This document shows positions 1 to 6,598 of a DNA stretch of 7,793 nt, in pieces. A program made the position numbers and the translations under genes. Origin of the DNA: Calditrichota bacterium (GTDB lineage: Bacteria > Zhuqueibacterota > Zhuqueibacteria > Residuimicrobiales > Krinioviventaceae); contig RPQV01000147.1 of the NCBI GenBank assembly GCA_003818595.1, forward strand, positions 1-7,793, in the 5' to 3' direction. Within the stretch, counting starts at the first letter, position 1. Every line of letters begins with the position of its first letter. The notes under the pieces are model-generated. The model had not been told where the DNA came from and made no database searches. It saw only the letters and a list, made by a program, of their open reading frames with translations.

Positions 1-483
1 GCGGAGCAGCGCATCCTTGATGTCCAATCCGCCGCTGTACCCGCCCAAATCGCCATTGGACTGCACGACTCGATGGCAGGGGATTAAGATCGGAAGAGGA
101 TTTGCGCCGTTGGCTGCACCAACTGCCCGCGCCGCCGAAGGTTTGCCGATGGCAGCGGAAATCTGTCCATACGTCTGGGTGGTTCCGTAGGGAATTCGCT
201 GCACAGTTTGCCAAACAAGCTGCTGAAATTCAGTGCCCTGGCTCAAGTCAACCGGATAATCAAAAGTGGTCAGCTTTCCGGAAAAATAGGCGTGGAGTGA
301 ATCAACGAAATGGTGCAATAATTCATTGCCCTCTTGTTTTATCTCCACCTTTGGCAGCCGCGCCCAAAATTCCTGAAAGGATTCTGCACGGGCAAAGCTG
401 ACGGCAACCATATGACGACTGGACGCAGCGAGCCAAATGTCGGATAATTCCCACTGAAATGCAATAACAGACAATGTATTCAT
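1..483 (-). CDS. ogt: Methylated-DNA--protein-cysteine S-methyltransferase (O6-alkylguanine-DNA alkyltransferase), 3' end cut off by window
   Basis: This suicide DNA-repair protein moves the alkyl group from O6-alkylguanine (or O4-alkylthymine) onto its own cysteine. Reading the minus strand from the ATG at 483 gives 161 codons open to the window edge. The active-site motif PCHRV lies at residues 135-139, with acceptor Cys136 (bases 76-78). It is preceded by the DNA-binding helix region (PYGTTQTYGQIS, about 98-109), the arginine finger in RAVGAANGANP (Arg119) and the hinge Asn125. It is followed by NGDLGGYSGGLDIKDALLR, the usual stretch after the active site. Only some 10-15 C-terminal residues should be missing. 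The N-terminal part is a short, poorly conserved Ogt-type domain with no AraC/Ada domain, so this is a stand-alone Ogt rather than Ada. No Shine-Dalgarno sequence precedes ATG 483. The next in-frame ATG (Met25, base 411) also lacks one, and starting there would lose part of the N-terminal domain. The family is certain; the exact start is less so. Confidence 0.93.
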   Translation of the reverse strand, partial: MNTLSVIAFQWELSDIWLAASSRHMVAVSFARAESFQEFWARLPKVEIKQEGNELLHHFVDSLHAYFSGKLTTFDYPVDLSQGTEFQQLVWQTVQRIPYGTTQTYGQISAAIGKPSAARAVGAANGANPLPILIPCHRVVQSNGDLGGYSGGLDIKDALLR

Positions 484-491
484 GCGGAAAA

Positions 492-518
492 AGTATAATA
501 AATTCACTAAAAATTCAA
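492..518 (-). promoter_or_regulatory. Candidate promoter for the ogt gene
   Basis: On the minus strand, TATACT (bases 497-492) is a good -10 hexamer and TTGAAT (518-513) a fair -35, with a short 15-base spacer. The -10 ends only about 8 bases before the ogt ATG at 483. A transcript from it would have almost no leader, which fits the absence of a ribosome binding site. The 86-base gap (484-569) is shared with the divergent gene at 570. That gene has its own TATATT (541-546), but I find no convincing -35 for it. This is pattern matching only. Confidence 0.3.
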
Positions 519-569
519 GTAAAAATTCCCGGCAATTTGTTATATTCTGGATCATAAAAAGGAGAAGAT

Positions 570-1373
570 ATGAAACGAGCCTTGATGATTGATGGACATG
601 TACATGTATATCAGAATTTTCAATATGAAACGCTTTTTGCTGCTGCACTCGATCATTTTTCCGTTTTGTCGTCTGATGGTGAAACTGAATCCGCGAAGGT
701 GATGATTTTGCTGCTCACCGAACGATCCGATTGCTCTTTTTATTCGCAGGCACTGGAAATCAATTTGCAGGACTATCTCTTTGAAAAAACGGCCGAGTCG
801 GGCGCGCTTCTCCTCAGACAATCGCAAACCCATGAACCTCTCCTCTATCTTTACGCCGGGCGGCAAATTATTTCTCAAGAGGGACTTGAAATTTGCGCTC
901 TGGCGAGCGAGTATTTTGTCGCCGACCGTGCCTTGACAGCGGAACAACTGGTTGTAAACATCAACAGCGCAGGAGGAGTGGCCGGCATGAATTGGGCGCC
1001 CGGGAAATGGTTCGGCAGTCGAGGGAAAATCGTCAGTCAATTGTTCGAGCGTTTTACACCATCGCAACTGACGATCAGCGATACCACCATGCGGCCTACT
1101 TTTTGGCCGACGCCGGTGCGCATGGCAGCGGCGCAACAGAAAGGGTTTAAGGTGATATGCGGATCAGATCCTCTGCCTTTCGCGGGAGAAGAACTGATGG
1201 TTGCTCAATATGGCACGTGTATTTTGGGTGAGTTTGACGAAAGCATGCCGGTTACCTCCGTCAGGAATGTTCTCACCCGTCCAGGGACGACATGGACGGT
1301 CTGCGGCCGGCGTTCAGGCTTGGCTTCTTTTGTGAAAAGGCAGTCGCGCATCATGCTGCAAAAATATCTCTGA
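570..1373 (+). CDS. Conserved-looking protein with HxH and GSD motifs, possibly a reduced amidohydrolase-like fold; function unknown
   Basis: A 267-residue protein I cannot assign to a named family. It starts at ATG 570 behind a good ribosome binding site (AAGGAG at 559-564, five-base spacing). The N-terminus reads MIDGHVHVY (residues 6-14). An HxH on a first beta-strand is the hallmark of the amidohydrolase and PHP metal-dependent hydrolases. Near the C-terminus, CGSDPLPFAGEE (197-208) carries an Asp after a Gly-Ser, like the last metal-binding Asp of amidohydrolases. Between them lie a glycine- and tryptophan-rich block, SAGGVAGMNWAPGKWFGSRG (133-152), and DTTMRPTFWPTP (171-182). I do not see the mid-barrel lysine and paired histidines of a complete amidohydrolase, so catalysis is unproven. 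There is no signal peptide or membrane segment, so it is probably cytoplasmic. The next gene downstream on this strand is a MinD-like ATPase about 250 bases away. The coding call is firm; the fold is an inference. Confidence 0.8.
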   Translation: MKRALMIDGHVHVYQNFQYETLFAAALDHFSVLSSDGETESAKVMILLLTERSDCSFYSQALEINLQDYLFEKTAESGALLLRQSQTHEPLLYLYAGRQIISQEGLEICALASEYFVADRALTAEQLVVNINSAGGVAGMNWAPGKWFGSRGKIVSQLFERFTPSQLTISDTTMRPTFWPTPVRMAAAQQKGFKVICGSDPLPFAGEELMVAQYGTCILGEFDESMPVTSVRNVLTRPGTTWTVCGRRSGLASFVKRQSRIMLQKYL

Positions 1374-1409
1374 TCCGCAGCAGAACGGGATTGATTTGCC
1401 GTCTTGTTG

Positions 1410-1462
1410 CATTTTTGAAATTCAGGGGAATTAATTACATTTTTGAAATTAAAATACAGGGG
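1410..1462 (+). repeat. Imperfect direct repeat in the AT-rich gap before the MinD-like gene
   Basis: The 13-mer CATTTTTGAAATT occurs exactly at 1410-1422 and again at 1438-1450, 28 bases apart start to start. Each copy is followed by CAGGGG, immediately in the first (1423-1428) and after six extra bases in the second (1457-1462). A spacing near 2.5-3 helical turns could suit a protein binding site, or the repeat could be a small local duplication. The rest of the 1374-1620 gap is AT-rich and shows no clear terminator hairpin for the upstream gene. Function is unknown. Confidence 0.55.
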
Positions 1463-1610
1463 TGTTTCAAGTTGAATCGCTGTAATTCATTTAAAAACAA
1501 TGGATGATATTTTTCCATCAAGATGGCCTGCAATTTGCCGAGACAGTTCGGGGGGATTCAGGAAGCCGCATCTTGTTTCTGCGGGAATTATGGAAAAAAC
1601 AAACATCGAG

Positions 1611-1616
1611 AGGGAG
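1611..1616 (+). promoter_or_regulatory. Ribosome binding site that selects a GTG start for the MinD-like ATPase
   Basis: AGGGAG lies four bases before GTG 1621. The other in-frame starts, ATG 1504 and ATG 1696, have no comparable sequence upstream, so this site argues for GTG 1621. Confidence 0.5.
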
Positions 1617-1620
1617 CAAG

Positions 1621-2781
1621 GTGGCTGACATCGTCCGCGGTGGTTCTTTCAGGATTAATCAAGCGAGCGGCGGAGCGGACTCTATCCGCTATGAGATGGC
1701 GAAAATCAAGCCGCAAGTAATCGCTGTCGCGGGCGGCAAGGGCGGAGTGGGGAAGTCATTGTTCGCATCCATGTTGAGCATCTGTTTGGCCAGTTTCGGC
1801 CGACGGACAGTCGCCATCGATATGGACTTTAACGGAGCCAACCTTTACGGATATTTGAACATAAACGACTTTACCGGTTCATTGAACAGCTTTTGGGGGA
1901 ACAAGTCCCATTCTCTGGTCGACATGGTTCAGAATACCCAATTCCCCAAGCTCGATGCGATCCCTTTTCGTTCAGACCTTTTCGACCCCTCCACCTTGAA
2001 ATCATGGCAGCAGCGCAGATTCTTGCGGGAGATGAGAAAACTCAATGCCGAGTTTGTTATTGTCGACATCGGTTCAGCAAGTGAAGAATTCAGCTATAAA
2101 GTCTTTTTGAATGCCGACATCCGTCTTGTCCTCTCCACCAGCGACATGTTTTCGGTTTTGAATACTTTTTCGTTCATTCGTTCGGCTCTCTATTTTGGCA
2201 TCCGACACTATTTTCGCGAATCACCGGCTGTTCATCAGGTTTTGGAAGAATGCGGACAACTGATTGACGGAAAATTGGTCAAGCCGCTGGATCGAATGCG
2301 AAAATGTCTGCCCGCAACGGTTCGTCGAGAGTTCATCACCGGTTTTTGGCAAAATTTTCGTCCGAAAATCGTGTTGAACGGCGTGCGTCCGACCGATTCA
2401 TTGGATGATTTTAAATTATTGGGCCCCGTGGTTCAGGATCTTCTCGATGTCGATCTTGATTATTGGGGCCAGGTGAGGTTTGATCTGAATCTGCGCGAGG
2501 CCGTGCTGCAGCGGCGCCCGGATCAATACTTTCGTTCATTCGGCAAGGCTTCCAGCGATGTTTTTCGAATGGTTGTTCGCCGCCTGCTCGCACCTGTCGC
2601 TCAAAAAGAAGTTGCGCCCGTCGGGCATCGTCCACTGTGGAAATTTGAACCGGAAACCGGCTGCTCGGCCGATAAAGTTCATTGTCGATCAAATTGTCTC
2701 TTGTATCCAAGCTGCTCATCGCGCGGCGCCGGCAATGAATGCCTGCGCATTGAACAGCAGCCGTTCAGCAAAGCACATTAA
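1621..2781 (+). CDS. MinD/FlhG/ParA-like P-loop ATPase with a C-terminal cysteine-rich tail
   Basis: From GTG 1621 this is a 386-residue SIMIBI-class ATPase. The deviant Walker A motif GGKGGVGKS (residues 38-46) carries both the signature Lys40 and the P-loop Lys45. DMDFNGANL (67-75) is the Walker A' Asp region, and FVIVDIGSAS (145-154, Asp149) is Walker B. The layout matches bacterial FlhG/MinD-like proteins: the stretch after Walker B, KIVLNGVRP, then a late block LDYWGQVRFD and AVLQRRPD. Such proteins dimerise on ATP and place flagella, divisomes, chemoreceptors or DNA, or regulate motility or polarity. The cargo here is unknown; no flagellar or partition gene is nearby. The unusual part is the last 40 residues, with Cys348, 355, 359, 365 and 374 (spacing C-x6-C-x3-C-x5-C-x8-C), which could bind zinc or an Fe-S cluster. 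No obvious amphipathic MinD-type membrane-targeting helix ends the protein. Alternative starts are ATG 1696 (20 residues before the P-loop Lys45, close to usual MinD length) and ATG 1504. ATPase call firm, start moderately supported. Confidence 0.88.
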   Translation: MADIVRGGSFRINQASGGADSIRYEMAKIKPQVIAVAGGKGGVGKSLFASMLSICLASFGRRTVAIDMDFNGANLYGYLNINDFTGSLNSFWGNKSHSLVDMVQNTQFPKLDAIPFRSDLFDPSTLKSWQQRRFLREMRKLNAEFVIVDIGSASEEFSYKVFLNADIRLVLSTSDMFSVLNTFSFIRSALYFGIRHYFRESPAVHQVLEECGQLIDGKLVKPLDRMRKCLPATVRREFITGFWQNFRPKIVLNGVRPTDSLDDFKLLGPVVQDLLDVDLDYWGQVRFDLNLREAVLQRRPDQYFRSFGKASSDVFRMVVRRLLAPVAQKEVAPVGHRPLWKFEPETGCSADKVHCRSNCLLYPSCSSRGAGNECLRIEQQPFSKAH

Positions 2782-2816
2782 CTCTTCTCTCTCAGCATAT
2801 TACATTTCCTCCACGA

Positions 2817-2873
2817 AAGAATCCCGGTGAGTTAGACAGCCCCGCCCAGCAACTTGGCCGGGATTCTTCTTTT
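2817..2873 (+). terminator. Hairpin terminator between convergent genes, possibly bidirectional
   Basis: AAGAATCCCGG (2817-2827) pairs perfectly with CCGGGATTCTT (2858-2868), giving an 11-base-pair stem. The stem can continue inward past a bulge through wobble pairs to AGTT (2830-2833) with AACT (2851-2854), leaving a loop of about 17 bases. On the plus strand it is followed by CTTTTAT, a modest U-tract, so it should end transcription of the MinD-like gene, whose stop is 36 bases upstream. On the minus strand the hairpin lies just after the histidine kinase stop (2874-2872) and is followed by only TTTCGT, so termination there is likely weaker. Confidence 0.75.
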
Positions 2874-4443
2874 ATAAATAGATGGTCAATGTCGAACCCT
2901 GCCGCACAGCGCTCGTCACCTCGATGATTCCACCATGATCCTTGATGATTTGTCTTGCCAGGAACAATCCGATCCCCGATCCCCCGGTCTTGGTGGTGAA
3001 ATAGGGCTCAAAAATCGATTTCTGCGTTTGTTCATCCATGCCGCAGCCATGATCGATGACGTCGATGCGCAGCGAATAATGATCAGCTGAATAGGGCTGG
3101 ACATTCACCAAAACGGTCTCCCCGCTTTGCGATGCTTCAATGGCGTTTTTTATCAGGTTGTTGATGACGCTGCGAAATTGCTGACCATCGAGCAGAATCT
3201 GAGGCAGATTGGGAGTGATTTTCAACTGCACGTTCACCCCGGAATCATTATTCTTGAACAATTCCACCGAGGAGCGAATCCACTCGCCGATATCCTGCTT
3301 TTTGAGTTCGCTGTGCGGAAGACGGGCAAATTGTGAAAACGTATCAGCAATGCGGCGAATCGAGGCGATCTCCTCCTTGATGACGGTCATGGATTCCCGC
3401 AGATCAATCAATTTGACGACTTCCGCCGGCAGAGAGCTTTCCAAACGATAGATGGCAAATTCAATTGGCGTCAATGGATTTTTGATCTCATGGGAAATTT
3501 GACGGGCAATATCCCTCCAGGCCGCGGCTCTTTCGGCGCGCTGAAGATTTTCGTGACTGACGCGCAATTCTTCCGTCATTTGATTAAAAGAATCGACCAA
3601 ATAAGCAATTTCGTCCTTGGCCGCGACTTCAACCCGATGGGTCAAATCGCCGGCGCCGACACGTTTCATGCCGGATGACAACTGCAAAATGGGATTGCTG
3701 ATTTCCAAAGAGACCTTGCGCGCCAGGAGCATGGAGAGGACGGCGATGAACAGCAAAAATATGATCAACAAAAGCCAGATCGTTTTTTCCTCGACCATTT
3801 TTTCGCGCAGATAGAGCAGGGTGGTGTATCGCTGCAGGGTTTGGCTGATTCTGTTTTTCGCCTGAATGATTTCATCCGGCGCCTGAATGCCGGCAAACAG
3901 CAGCGTCGAATCTTTGATCACCACACTTTCGAAAAAATATTGGTTATTCAGCAGAAAAAGATCTCCGGATTCAGCTTTTGTGAGCAGATCCTGAGTGGTC
4001 ATGCCGAGAAAGCGCGAGCGGTCCACCGAGGGCGATTCCGGGAGGAGGATCATTCGGATGTCGCGGCTGACGCCCTGACGAATATCGGCCGTTCCCGCAT
4101 AGCTGATCCCGGATTGGCGAAGCATTGCCGGAGTTATTTGTGAAAAGGAGTCGATGGTTTGCAGAAAATGACGTCCCCGCTCATCGAGCTGCCGGCGAAA
4201 GATGTCCAGCGACAGGGTCAATGTCTCTTCAACACCGGGAAGGACAAATGTCTCGGTGCTTTTCAGAAGCAATTGGCCTAGGATCAATGTCAGGGGAAAA
4301 AGGGGAATGATGACAAAGAGAAAAAAAATCAGCGTCAGTCGGCTCTGAAAACGCGAGCTTTTACGGGTACGAAACCAGAGTAAGACAGCAAAAGCCAGCA
4401 CAAAGAGAAGAATAAAAGCCAGCCATTTGATTAAAACCGGCAT
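2872..4443 (-). CDS. NtrY-type membrane sensor histidine kinase
   Basis: A 523-residue sensor kinase. Hydrophobic helices lie at about residues 5-23 and 38-60. An unrecognised sensory region follows (about 61-220, probably extracytoplasmic), then a third membrane helix (222-241) and a HAMP linker (about 242-295, with NPILQLSSGMKRVGAGDLTHR). The H-box ISHEIKNPLTPI has phospho-acceptor His318. With the preceding ERAAAWRDIARQ it is the typical NtrY signature. The catalytic domain shows the N-box NNLIKNAIEA (428-437), G1 DHGCGM (464-469), F-box FEPYFTTK (478-485) and G2 GGSGIGL (487-493), so all parts for ATP binding and autophosphorylation are present. NtrY-type kinases usually pair with an NtrX/NtrC sigma54-type regulator, but none is in this window. 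It starts at ATG 4443 with GGTGA seven bases upstream, 30 bases after the DUF58 stop, and is probably the last gene of the moxR-DUF58 transcript. The signal sensed is unknown. Confidence 0.93.
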   Translation of the reverse strand: MPVLIKWLAFILLFVLAFAVLLWFRTRKSSRFQSRLTLIFFLFVIIPLFPLTLILGQLLLKSTETFVLPGVEETLTLSLDIFRRQLDERGRHFLQTIDSFSQITPAMLRQSGISYAGTADIRQGVSRDIRMILLPESPSVDRSRFLGMTTQDLLTKAESGDLFLLNNQYFFESVVIKDSTLLFAGIQAPDEIIQAKNRISQTLQRYTTLLYLREKMVEEKTIWLLLIIFLLFIAVLSMLLARKVSLEISNPILQLSSGMKRVGAGDLTHRVEVAAKDEIAYLVDSFNQMTEELRVSHENLQRAERAAAWRDIARQISHEIKNPLTPIEFAIYRLESSLPAEVVKLIDLRESMTVIKEEIASIRRIADTFSQFARLPHSELKKQDIGEWIRSSVELFKNNDSGVNVQLKITPNLPQILLDGQQFRSVINNLIKNAIEASQSGETVLVNVQPYSADHYSLRIDVIDHGCGMDEQTQKSIFEPYFTTKTGGSGIGLFLARQIIKDHGGIIEVTSAVRQGSTLTIYL

Positions 4444-4473
4444 AGAGGTTCACCATCCTTGAGCCGCAGATGT

Positions 4474-5382
4474 CTATCCGCCGATCCGTTTGCGTTTGAT
4501 CAGATACTGCAGCAGCGCCTGATCAAACGGCTCCTCGGTATCGATCAGTACATAGTCAATTTGATGGGACAGACATTCGCGTTTATAGGTTTCGATAAAG
4601 CGAGAAACAAGATTTCGGTATTCTGTGCGGATGTGCCACGGTTGGGTGGCCAATTTATCGCCGCTTTCCATATCCTCGAATTGCCCGTCCTGACGAAAAT
4701 TAAAAGACCTCTCCATGGGATCGAGCACGTGGAATACAATGACCTCATGCTTTTTGTGGCGGAAATGTTCCAGCCCCGAAAGAACTGTCTGGGGATCATC
4801 GAACAGATCAGAAAAGAGGATGATCAGTCCGCGGCGATTAATGCGCTCGGCCAGGTGATGGAGTGTGTTGGCGATTTTCGTCGAAGCGCCGCTGCGGCAG
4901 CGCTGCAGTTCCTGCAACAGCACATTCAAATAGGTGTTGATGGAGCGCGGAGGCAGGAAAGAGTTGATTTTTTCATCAAAAGTCACCAGCCCGACCGAAT
5001 CGCGCTGTTTCAGCATCAGGTAGGACAACGCGGCGCTCATGAACGCACTGTACTGAAGCTTGCTGACGCCGTGCGAGCTGTATCCCATAGACGCCGACGT
5101 ATCGAGCAGCAAGTAGGCTTTGAGGTTGGTCTCCTCCTCAAACTGCTTGACATAATAACGATCGGTTTTGGCATAGACCTTCCAATCGACGTGACGGATA
5201 TCATCGCCGGGCATGTACTGTCGATGTTCTGCGAACTCGACGCTGAATCCGTGATAGGGACTCTTGTGCAGACCGGTGATGAATCCCTCCACCACCAGGC
5301 GGGCGACCAGGTGAAGATTGGCCAGCTTGGAAACTACCTGCGGCTGCAGGAAAGTCATGGGATCCTGCATGTTGTCGCGCAC
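4474..5382 (-). CDS. DUF58 family protein (von Willebrand A-like), MoxR partner
   Basis: A 302-residue soluble DUF58 protein. The family signature spans about residues 37-86: GLHKSPYHGFSVEFAEHRQY, then PGDDIRHVDWKVYAKTDRYY and FEEETN. Next comes a von Willebrand A-like metal site, DTSASMG (94-100; Asp94, Ser96, Ser98), and a later SDLFDD (191-196). No membrane segment is visible, as is usual for the short DUF58 form. These proteins are encoded next to MoxR AAA+ ATPases and are thought to act with them in metal insertion or assembly of other proteins; the client here is unknown. The start is GTG 5382, which overlaps the moxR TAG stop by one base (TAGTG on the minus strand), with AAGG nine bases upstream. 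This implies translational coupling. ATG 5370 (Met5) is a fallback start. Long open frames on the opposite strand across this gene are shadows. Family call firm, role inferred from context. Confidence 0.95.
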   Translation of the reverse strand: MRDNMQDPMTFLQPQVVSKLANLHLVARLVVEGFITGLHKSPYHGFSVEFAEHRQYMPGDDIRHVDWKVYAKTDRYYVKQFEEETNLKAYLLLDTSASMGYSSHGVSKLQYSAFMSAALSYLMLKQRDSVGLVTFDEKINSFLPPRSINTYLNVLLQELQRCRSGASTKIANTLHHLAERINRRGLIILFSDLFDDPQTVLSGLEHFRHKKHEVIVFHVLDPMERSFNFRQDGQFEDMESGDKLATQPWHIRTEYRNLVSRFIETYKRECLSHQIDYVLIDTEEPFDQALLQYLIKRKRIGG

Positions 5383-6392
5383 TAGGATTTGCCTTCTTCG
5401 CTGATGAGCTTATCAATGATATCGATTGTGGAGACGCCCTGGGCTTCGGCATTGAAATTGGTGACGATCCGATGGCGCAGCACCGGCCTGACGACGGCCC
5501 GCACATCGGCAATATCCGGCGTCGGTCGACCGTCGAGTATCGCTTTGGTTTTGGCGGCTAAAATCAGGTATTGAGAGGCGCGCGGTCCGGCGCCCCAACT
5601 GATCCATTCCCTGATGAACGCGGGTGCGTCCGGCGCCTTGGGACGGGTTCGGCGCACCAGCTGAACCGCATATTGAATGAGCGAATCAGCAACCGGCACC
5701 CGCCGGACCAGCGACTGCATGGCAATGATTTCTTCCGTCTTCAACACCGGCCTGATCTCGGCGGTGTAGGAGCTGGTGGTCGAGCGTACGATTTCCTCCT
5801 CTTCCGCGGCATCGGGGTAATCGACCCACAAATTGAACATGAAACGGTCGAGTTGGGCTTCGGGCAGGGGATAGGTTCCTTCCTGCTCGATGGGATTCTG
5901 GGTCGCGAGTACGAAAAAGGGTTCGTCAAGTTTCAGGGTTTCACCCGCGGAACTCACCTCGTGCTCCTGCATCGCCTGCAAAAGTGCGGATTGAGTTTTC
6001 GGCGGCGTGCGGTTGATTTCATCGGCCAGCACAATGTTGGCGAAAACCGGGCCTCTGACGAATTTGAACTGCTTGCGCCCGGTGGATTTGTCTTCTTCAA
6101 TGACTTCGGTTCCGGTGATGTCTGACGGCATCAAATCCGGTGTAAACTGAATGCGGCTGAACTTGAGATCCAACGCCCTGGCCAGGGTGCTGATCAGCAG
6201 TGTTTTGGCCAGTCCCGGCACGCCGACCAGCAGACAATGTCCGCGCGCCAGCAGGGAAATGAGCAGTTCATCGATGACAGTTCGTTGACCGATGATCACC
6301 TTGCCGATTTCTGCAATCAGAATATCGTGTGCGGTCTTTAGCTTGATAATATTGTCAACATCATTATGCGATTGAGCGAAATCCGATTTCAT
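5382..6392 (-). CDS. MoxR family AAA+ ATPase
   Basis: A 336-residue AAA+ ATPase of normal MoxR length. Walker A is GVPGLAKT (residues 57-64, Lys63). Walker B is VLADEINR (121-128, Asp124-Glu125). Sensor 1 lies in ATQNP (163-167), followed by the family-typical EGTYPLPEAQLDRF (171-184). The lid domain carries GAGPRASQ (267-274), the sensor-2 arginine region. MoxR proteins form hexameric rings and act as chaperones for maturation of partner complexes, usually with a DUF58 or other VWA protein, which here follows directly with a one-base overlap. The start is ATG 6392, with GGAGG (6401-6397) four bases upstream. A second ATG four bases earlier (6396) abuts the GGAGG and opens only a ten-codon frame. 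Probably the first gene of the moxR-DUF58-kinase operon. Confidence 0.96.
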   Translation of the reverse strand: MKSDFAQSHNDVDNIIKLKTAHDILIAEIGKVIIGQRTVIDELLISLLARGHCLLVGVPGLAKTLLISTLARALDLKFSRIQFTPDLMPSDITGTEVIEEDKSTGRKQFKFVRGPVFANIVLADEINRTPPKTQSALLQAMQEHEVSSAGETLKLDEPFFVLATQNPIEQEGTYPLPEAQLDRFMFNLWVDYPDAAEEEEIVRSTTSSYTAEIRPVLKTEEIIAMQSLVRRVPVADSLIQYAVQLVRRTRPKAPDAPAFIREWISWGAGPRASQYLILAAKTKAILDGRPTPDIADVRAVVRPVLRHRIVTNFNAEAQGVSTIDIIDKLISEEGKS

Positions 6393-6415
6393 TCATCCTC
6401 CGTTTTAAGCAGAGT

Positions 6416-6444
6416 AAAGTAAAGATTTCTAAAGAGAAAGTCAA
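6416..6444 (-). promoter_or_regulatory. Candidate sigma70-like promoter of the moxR-DUF58-kinase operon
   Basis: On the minus strand, TTGACT (6444-6439) is a near-consensus -35. After 17 bases comes TACTTT (6421-6416), a weak -10. Transcription would start near 6409, leaving a leader of roughly 17 bases that includes the GGAGG before moxR. Spacing and position fit well, but the -10 matches only three of six consensus bases. Confidence 0.4.
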
Positions 6445-6598
6445 CGATGCAAAAAAGGTGAGGGAGTTCAAAACATCCCTTTATATTCTTCGTTAGTAAC
6501 CTGCCGTGACCGCTGATCCCGGGCTGCATTTAACCCTTTTGTTTTACTTGATAATTTTATTACTTTATAGCTTGAATAACTGACGCATTTTGAGGTGT
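6445..6598. other. Divergent intergenic region between moxR and rlmN
   Basis: Non-coding as far as I can tell. The side near rlmN is AT-rich. TTGTTT (6539-6544) and TACTTT (6561-6566), 16 bases apart, are a weak promoter-like pair for rlmN. No hairpin, leader peptide or RNA gene stands out. Confidence 0.4.

Noticed and set aside
102..401. A 99-codon plus-strand frame opposite ogt
   Set aside because: It is the complement of the Ogt active-site region and has no features of its own.
552..1136. A 194-codon minus-strand frame across the HxH/GSD gene
   Set aside because: No recognisable motif. The plus-strand frame has a good ribosome binding site and structured motifs, so this is a shadow.
4459..5385. 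A 308-codon open frame on the plus strand opposite the whole DUF58 gene
   Set aside because: It mirrors the DUF58 coding sequence, has no recognisable domain or convincing ribosome binding site, and the minus-strand product is a clear family member.
5571..6125. A 184-codon plus-strand frame opposite moxR
   Set aside because: It lies entirely within a firmly identified moxR and shows no domain; antisense shadow.
6364..6396. Ten-codon minus-strand frame from ATG 6396 overlapping the moxR start, a possible leader peptide
   Set aside because: The ATG directly abuts GGAGG, too close for normal initiation, and the peptide shows no regulatory codon pattern.
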